A stretch of DNA of 44,591 nucleotides from CAIQJJ01 sp964606085 (GTDB taxonomy: Bacteria; Chloroflexota; Anaerolineae; Anaerolineales; UBA4823). The DNA is taken from the NCBI GenBank assembly GCA_964606085.1, contig CAZSFD010000041.1:1-44591 (forward strand), read 5' to 3'. Under the pieces are notes generated by a model that saw nothing but the letters and a program-made list of their open reading frames with translations, was not told the origin of the DNA and did no database searches. The first letter of the stretch is position 1; every line of letters starts with the position of its first letter. Positions 40,741 through 44,591 of this stretch are shown in pieces. Position numbers and translations under genes: made by a program.

Positions 40741-41826
40741 AACCCTCAACGTTTCCTGGGCGGTGCGCTGCCAGGTGAAGCGGGCGGCGTGAGCCAGGCC
40801 GCTGGCGCGATGCTCGGCGTGGAAAGCATCATCATCCCACAGGCGGCTGATGGCGGCGTGCAGGGTGCGGGGTTCGTGGGTTGGTGTGAGCAGGGCGGCT
40901 TCGCCAGCCACCTCTGGCAGGCTGGACGTGTTGGCGCAGACGACCGGCGTGCCGCAGGCCATCGCCTCCAGCACCGGCAGGCCGAAACCCTCGTACAGGC
41001 TGGGGAAGGCGAACAGGCGGGCAGCGCTGTACAGGGCGGGCAGGTCGGCTTCGGGTGTGCGCCCCAGCCAGGTGACGCGTCCCTGGCAGCCGCTGGCCTC
41101 GAGTTGGCGCAAGAAATCTTCAGCCAGCCAGCCGCGTTTGCCGGCGATGACCAGGTGCAGGCGTTCGTCCATTTGTAACATGGGCAGCAACGCCGCCAGG
41201 TTCTTGCGCGGCTCAATCGTGCCGACGGCGAGGATGAACTTTTCGGGCAGGGTGTATTTTTCGCGTGTAGCCACAATGTCGGCGGCGTTGATTGGTCGAA
41301 AGCACGTATTCACCCCCAAAGGGATGGCGGTTATTTTCTCGCCAGGCAGGCCATACAGCCGCATGGCATCTTGCCGGGTCTGTTCGGAAATGGCGATCAC
41401 GGCCCTGGCAGTTTTGAGAAAGCGCGGCAGCATCAAGGTGAGATACCAGCGGTTGAGGCTGGCCTGCGTGTGTGGGAAAAAGTGGTGGGTGAGATCGAAC
41501 AGGGTGAAAACGGCTGGGGCGCGCAGATAAGGCAGCAGGTTATCAGTGGCGTGGAACAGGTCGGCGGGCAGCCGCGCATCTTGCGGGCGGCGCAGCAGGT
41601 GGGCCAGCAGCACGCGCAGCCGCCAGGGCTTGTCGCCGGTGGCGATGGTCACGCCGGGCAGTCGGTTGAGCGGGGGGTGTGGGTTGGCGTCGGCGGCGCG
41701 GTTGTAGAAGATGCGCCAGGTGTGTTCGGGGGCAAGTTCGAGCAGGGCGGTCAGCAATTCCTGGGTGTAGCGGCCAATGCCAGCCCGTTGGTGGACGGCG
41801 GCGGAGGCATCGAGGAGGATGTTCAT
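40696..41826 (-). CDS. GT4-type glycosyltransferase
   Basis: A 376-residue GT-B glycosyltransferase. The conserved N terminus NILLDASAAVHQRAGIGRYTQELL marks the start at 41826; an in-frame ATG at 41871, which shares a base with the preceding stop (TGATG), would add 15 nonconserved residues and remains possible. The acceptor domain has TLFDLTHHFFP. The donor domain has KITAIPLGVNTCF, LAVGTIEPRKNLAALLP, FPSLYEGFGLPVLEAMACGTPVV with EX7E, and SLPEVAGEA. The C-terminal 11 residues derive from the low-complexity repeat and are probably not functional. In the 44-base gap to the next gene a GGCG/CGCC hairpin (41849-41859) is visible. The enzyme is likely to add a mannose or other hexose to a surface glycan; the sugar cannot be told from sequence. 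Confidence 0.9.
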   Translation of the reverse strand: MNILLDASAAVHQRAGIGRYTQELLTALLELAPEHTWRIFYNRAADANPHPPLNRLPGVTIATGDKPWRLRVLLAHLLRRPQDARLPADLFHATDNLLPYLRAPAVFTLFDLTHHFFPHTQASLNRWYLTLMLPRFLKTARAVIAISEQTRQDAMRLYGLPGEKITAIPLGVNTCFRPINAADIVATREKYTLPEKFILAVGTIEPRKNLAALLPMLQMDERLHLVIAGKRGWLAEDFLRQLEASGCQGRVTWLGRTPEADLPALYSAARLFAFPSLYEGFGLPVLEAMACGTPVVCANTSSLPEVAGEAALLTPTHEPRTLHAAISRLWDDDAFHAEHRASGLAHAARFTWQRTAQETLRVYQGAGSKGQTARGK

Positions 41827-41870
41827 GGGTGTATGCAAAAAATAGGGTGGCGGGTCGCCCGTACAAGGCA

Positions 41871-42938
41871 TCAAAGCAATTGGTTGTACACCGCCAACGT
41901 CTGCCGGGCGGTCTCGTCCCAGGTGAAGCCCTGTGCCTGCTGCCGGCCGCTTTGTCGGAGCCGGGCGCTCAATTCGGGCGAGCAAAGCACCTGCCAGATG
42001 GCGTTGGCGAGCGCCGCGGCGTCATCGGGCGGCACGCTCAGCCCTGCCTGGCCCACCACCTCCGGCAGGCTGGCCGCATTCGAAGAGACCACCGGTGTGC
42101 CGCACGCCATCGCCTCCAGCGGCGGCAGGCCAAAGCCCTCATAGCGTGAGGGGAAGGCGAACAGGCTGGCGGCGGCGTAGAGGGCGGGCAGGTCTTCATC
42201 GGCCACGTAGCCGGTGAAATGGACGCGCTTTTCTAGCCCAAAGACGCGCACCTGGTTGAAGAGATGCTCGGTGTACCAGCCCTTCTTGCCCACCACCACC
42301 AGATCGTGCGCCAGGGTGGAGGCCGCCTGCACAAAAGCGGCCAGCAGCGTATCCAGCCCTTTGCGCGGCTCCAGCGTACCAATGTAGAGGATAAAGGCTT
42401 CGGGCAGGCCATAGCGCTGTCGGACGCGCGCCAGCGCCTCGGCGGGCTGGGCGGCGTGAAAGCGCGGGTCAACGCCCAGGGGGATGACCGTGATGCGTTC
42501 GGACGGGATGCCGGTCAGCCGCATCACGTCGCGGCGCGTGTTCTCTGAATCGGCGATGATGGCATCGGCCCAGCGCACCGAGCGCGGCAGCCACGAGGCC
42601 CAGTAGCAGCGCGCCGCCCACGGGAACTGCCGCGGGAACAACGCCCCAATCAGGTCATGCACGGTCAGCACCACCGGGCAGGGCTTGAAGCGCGGCGCAT
42701 CGAAGCCGGTGACGTGCAAAATATCGGCCTGGGCGGCCTGGGCGCGGCGCGGCAGTTCCCACTGCTGCCAGCGCAGGCGGCGGTCGAGGCGCATGGCCGG
42801 GTCGCGCCCCCAATCGAGTGGAATGTACTCATTTTCAGGGGCAATGCGCCGCAAGGCGGCCAGCAGGTTGGCCGTGTAATGGCCGATGCCGGTCTTTTGG
42901 CTGAGGGTAGATTGGGCGTCGAGGGCGAGGCGCATCAT
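41871..42938 (-). CDS. GT4-type glycosyltransferase
   Basis: A 355-residue GT-B glycosyltransferase starting at the ATG at 42938, which overlaps the stop of the upstream membrane protein as ATGA. The N terminus RLALDAQSTLSQKTGIGHYTANLL matches the family start. VLTVHDLIGALFP, IADSENTRRDVMRLTG, TVIPLGVDPRF, LYIGTLEPRKGLDTLL, VVVGKKGWYTEHLF and FPSRYEGFGLPPLEAMACGTPVV (EX7E) follow in order. A longer in-frame reading up to 43763 runs over the neighbouring membrane gene and is only a shadow of it. Together with the two downstream genes it makes a row of three related enzymes, probably adding consecutive residues of one glycan. Confidence 0.92.
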   Translation of the reverse strand: MMRLALDAQSTLSQKTGIGHYTANLLAALRRIAPENEYIPLDWGRDPAMRLDRRLRWQQWELPRRAQAAQADILHVTGFDAPRFKPCPVVLTVHDLIGALFPRQFPWAARCYWASWLPRSVRWADAIIADSENTRRDVMRLTGIPSERITVIPLGVDPRFHAAQPAEALARVRQRYGLPEAFILYIGTLEPRKGLDTLLAAFVQAASTLAHDLVVVGKKGWYTEHLFNQVRVFGLEKRVHFTGYVADEDLPALYAAASLFAFPSRYEGFGLPPLEAMACGTPVVSSNAASLPEVVGQAGLSVPPDDAAALANAIWQVLCSPELSARLRQSGRQQAQGFTWDETARQTLAVYNQLL

Positions 42939-44263
42939 GGTTGAACCGCGCTTTCTTTCCAGGTCATCAGCAGATAAATCGAACTGCCCCACAACAACAG
43001 GATACCATACAGGCCGAAAAATGCCAGCCAAAAGGATTGCCCGAGGACGATCAGCCAGTTGGCGTAGCGTTGCAGTACCAGGCAAAGATAGGCCAGCAGG
43101 CACAGGTGGATCAACATCGGGCGATTCTGTCGGCGGCTGACCTGCACAAGCACCAGCATGGGCAGCAAGGCCAGCACGCTGTAATGATAATAGGCCGTCG
43201 AAATGATCAACAGCGGCAGCAGCGTCACCATGCCAAAACCGATTGCCCAGCGCTGCGGGTCGGGCGGTTGGCGCACGATGCGGTAGATGGCCCAGCCAGA
43301 GAGCGCCACCACCAGGAGCGATGCCAGGTAGTTCATCGGCGCAGCCAGGGCCGGCTGGTTGATCAGCGGTAATAGTTGTACCCCGATGCGATTGCCAACC
43401 TGCAAAACCTCTGGATACACGGTGACGGGCGTGAAGAAATGGTTGGACAATGCCGCCAGCGATTGCACCGACGGGGCAACGCTGGCCATCCGCTCCAGGT
43501 AAAAATTTGCCAGGAAAACGGTCACGTAGTTGACCGAGTTGGCCCATCCGCCGCCCAGCCACACCCCCACCAGCCCCAGCAGCACCAGGCTCGCCAGGCC
43601 CGCCAGGCTCACGCGCCATTTTCGACTCACCAGGGCATAGGCCAGCAAAATGCCCGGAAAGACCTTCACCATCGCCGCCGCGCCGATGGCCATGCCGCTG
43701 CCGATGGCATCGGTGAGACCGCGCTTGCGCAGCGCCAGGTGCAAACTGAGCGCGCTCAGGCATAATAACAATGGGCTAACCTGGCCCAACTGCCACGCCA
43801 GGTGCAGTGAAGGCAGCAAGACGAAAGCCAGCGCCAACACGCCTGGCGGGGGCGGTGCGAAGAGCTGCCCGGCGATCTGCCATAACCAGAAGCCGGCCAG
43901 CAGGGTGACAAACAGGTTGCAAGCCAGCCAGAGCCGGCTGGCGGCCTCAAAAGGCAGCAATGCCAGCGGGCGCACCAGGGCGGCAAAAACGGGCGGATAG
44001 GGATATTGCGTGGCGTAGTGAGCCACGCCGCGCTGGGCAGCCACCTGGTGGATGGCCGCCACATGGTAAATATCGGCCTGGCCGTTGTTGAGCAGGCTGG
44101 CCGCCAGGTAATAGATGGCAAAATCGAAGGGTTGGGGCAATTGGCGTGTGCTGATGAGGGTGCGCGCCAGCCCAATCCCGCCGGTGAGTAAAATACTCGC
44201 CAGCAGCAGCAGGTTAATGATCGGGTGAAGGTTGGGGTTGCCCCGTGGGAAAATCCGTTTCAT
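42935..44263 (-). CDS. GT87-like polytopic mannosyltransferase (DUF2029)
   Basis: A 442-residue membrane protein with about ten to eleven hydrophobic helices. It matches the DUF2029/GT87 type of polyprenyl-phosphate-dependent glycosyltransferase: an acidic FDFAIYYLAASLLNNG loop after the first helix (with the catalytic-type Asp), the YPYPPVFAALVRPL motif, and AMVKVFPGILLAYALV near the middle. Such enzymes transfer a sugar from a lipid carrier on the outer face of the membrane. Start and stop both overlap neighbouring genes by ATGA (44260-44263 and 42935-42938), so it is tightly coupled to GT4 genes on either side. The substrate is unknown; mannose is the family precedent. Confidence 0.85.
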   Translation of the reverse strand: MKRIFPRGNPNLHPIINLLLLASILLTGGIGLARTLISTRQLPQPFDFAIYYLAASLLNNGQADIYHVAAIHQVAAQRGVAHYATQYPYPPVFAALVRPLALLPFEAASRLWLACNLFVTLLAGFWLWQIAGQLFAPPPPGVLALAFVLLPSLHLAWQLGQVSPLLLCLSALSLHLALRKRGLTDAIGSGMAIGAAAMVKVFPGILLAYALVSRKWRVSLAGLASLVLLGLVGVWLGGGWANSVNYVTVFLANFYLERMASVAPSVQSLAALSNHFFTPVTVYPEVLQVGNRIGVQLLPLINQPALAAPMNYLASLLVVALSGWAIYRIVRQPPDPQRWAIGFGMVTLLPLLIISTAYYHYSVLALLPMLVLVQVSRRQNRPMLIHLCLLAYLCLVLQRYANWLIVLGQSFWLAFFGLYGILLLWGSSIYLLMTWKESAVQP

Positions 44264-44591
44264 ACCAGCGAAAGCAGGCGCTCTTCAGCCTGGCGCACAT
44301 TCTGGTGGGCGTCATAATGGGTCACGGCATGGTCGCGCCCGGCCTGGCCTTTTTGCTGGCGCAGGGCCGGGTCGCGCAGCAGGGTGATCAGCGCTTCGGC
44401 CAGGGCCGCCGGGTCGCGTTCGGACACGAGCAAACCCGCGCTTTCTGGCACGTATTCGGGGATGGCCCCGCTGCGGGTGGTGACGACCGGCACGCCGCAG
44501 GCCATGGCTTGCAGGTTGGTCATGCCGACCTGTTCTTCCCATTTGCGGTTGGTTTGCGATGGGCTGGTGAAGATTGTGGCGGCGCGCAGCA
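44260..44591 (-). CDS. GT4-type glycosyltransferase, partial (5' end beyond the window)
   Basis: About 110 C-terminal residues are visible, open through the right edge. Reading from the edge: IFTSPSQTNRKWEEQVGMTNLQAMACGVPVVTT, the donor-site EX7E region, followed by GAIPEYV, a GLLV strand, and the usual C-terminal helices. The WEEQVGMTNLQAM form differs from the YEGFGLP form in the other three enzymes, so it belongs to another GT4 subgroup. The stop overlaps the GT87 start by ATGA. It is the first gene of this group in the window, and the operon starts outside. Confidence 0.82.
   Translation of the reverse strand, partial: LRAATIFTSPSQTNRKWEEQVGMTNLQAMACGVPVVTTRSGAIPEYVPESAGLLVSERDPAALAEALITLLRDPALRQQKGQAGRDHAVTHYDAHQNVRQAEERLLSLV

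Noticed and set aside
42939..43763. N-terminal extension of a glycosyltransferase
   Set aside because: It reads through the GT87-like gene in the wrong frame; the conserved glycosyltransferase N terminus begins at 42938.

Overview
The window looks like the chromosome of a Chloroflexota bacterium, probably of the Anaerolineae or a related filamentous class. I infer this from gene content, not from a marker gene: a very large multi-GAF hybrid kinase, sensor proteins built from Cache/CHASE, HAMP and GAF domains but with no kinase, a type 2 (MOFRL) glycerate kinase, an adenosine-specific kinase, runs of short palindromic and low-complexity repeats next to stop codons, and a secreted glycosidase ending in a short FLPLIV-type tail. 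The sequence is GC-rich. I see no tRNA, rRNA, CRISPR array, transposase or phage gene.

Layout: (1) 1-3005 is housekeeping: adenosine-specific kinase (+), type 2 glycerate kinase (-, with overlapping stop codons) and PRPP synthetase (+, with a good sigma-70 type promoter). (2) 3120-29584 is one long co-directional signalling cluster. It has two single-domain receivers, a soluble GAF protein, five membrane sensors (CHASE4-like or Cache input, transmembrane segments, HAMP, GAF), one soluble sensor whose input is a LacI-type sugar-binding domain without a DNA-binding domain, a ParA-type ATPase without ParB, a 2324-residue hybrid histidine kinase (PAS, a partial plus nine full GAFs, HisKA, HATPase, two receivers), and a threonine synthase-like PLP enzyme fused to a C-terminal receiver. 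Many junctions are ATGA overlaps or gaps under 40 bases. (3) 29615-31484 holds two EamA/DMT-type transporters. (4) 31620-36492 on the minus strand holds an acyltransferase-like C45 peptidase coupled to a rhodanese, a tandem-domain phosphofructokinase and a LacI repressor. (5) 36623-39409 is a secreted GH9 glycosidase divergent from the LacI gene, with promoter and operator-like palindromes between them. (6) 39531-44591 on the minus strand is a glycosyltransferase operon (four GT4-type enzymes, one cut by the window edge, and a GT87-like membrane mannosyltransferase).

How the parts may work together (inference): none of the seven GAF/sensor proteins has a histidine kinase or any other recognisable output domain, yet the cluster carries only one kinase and five receiver domains. 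All seven end in the same 40-residue piece, which matches the N-terminal part of a GAF domain, while the kinase carries, after its PAS domain, the C-terminal part of one. The simplest model is a multi-input array in which the sensors dock on a single central kinase, the ParA positions or partitions the assembly, and phosphate passes to free receivers and to an amino-acid enzyme. This arrangement, and the threonine synthase-receiver fusion in particular, are the most unusual things here. Separately, GH9, LacI and phosphofructokinase suggest a small glucan-to-glycolysis locus.
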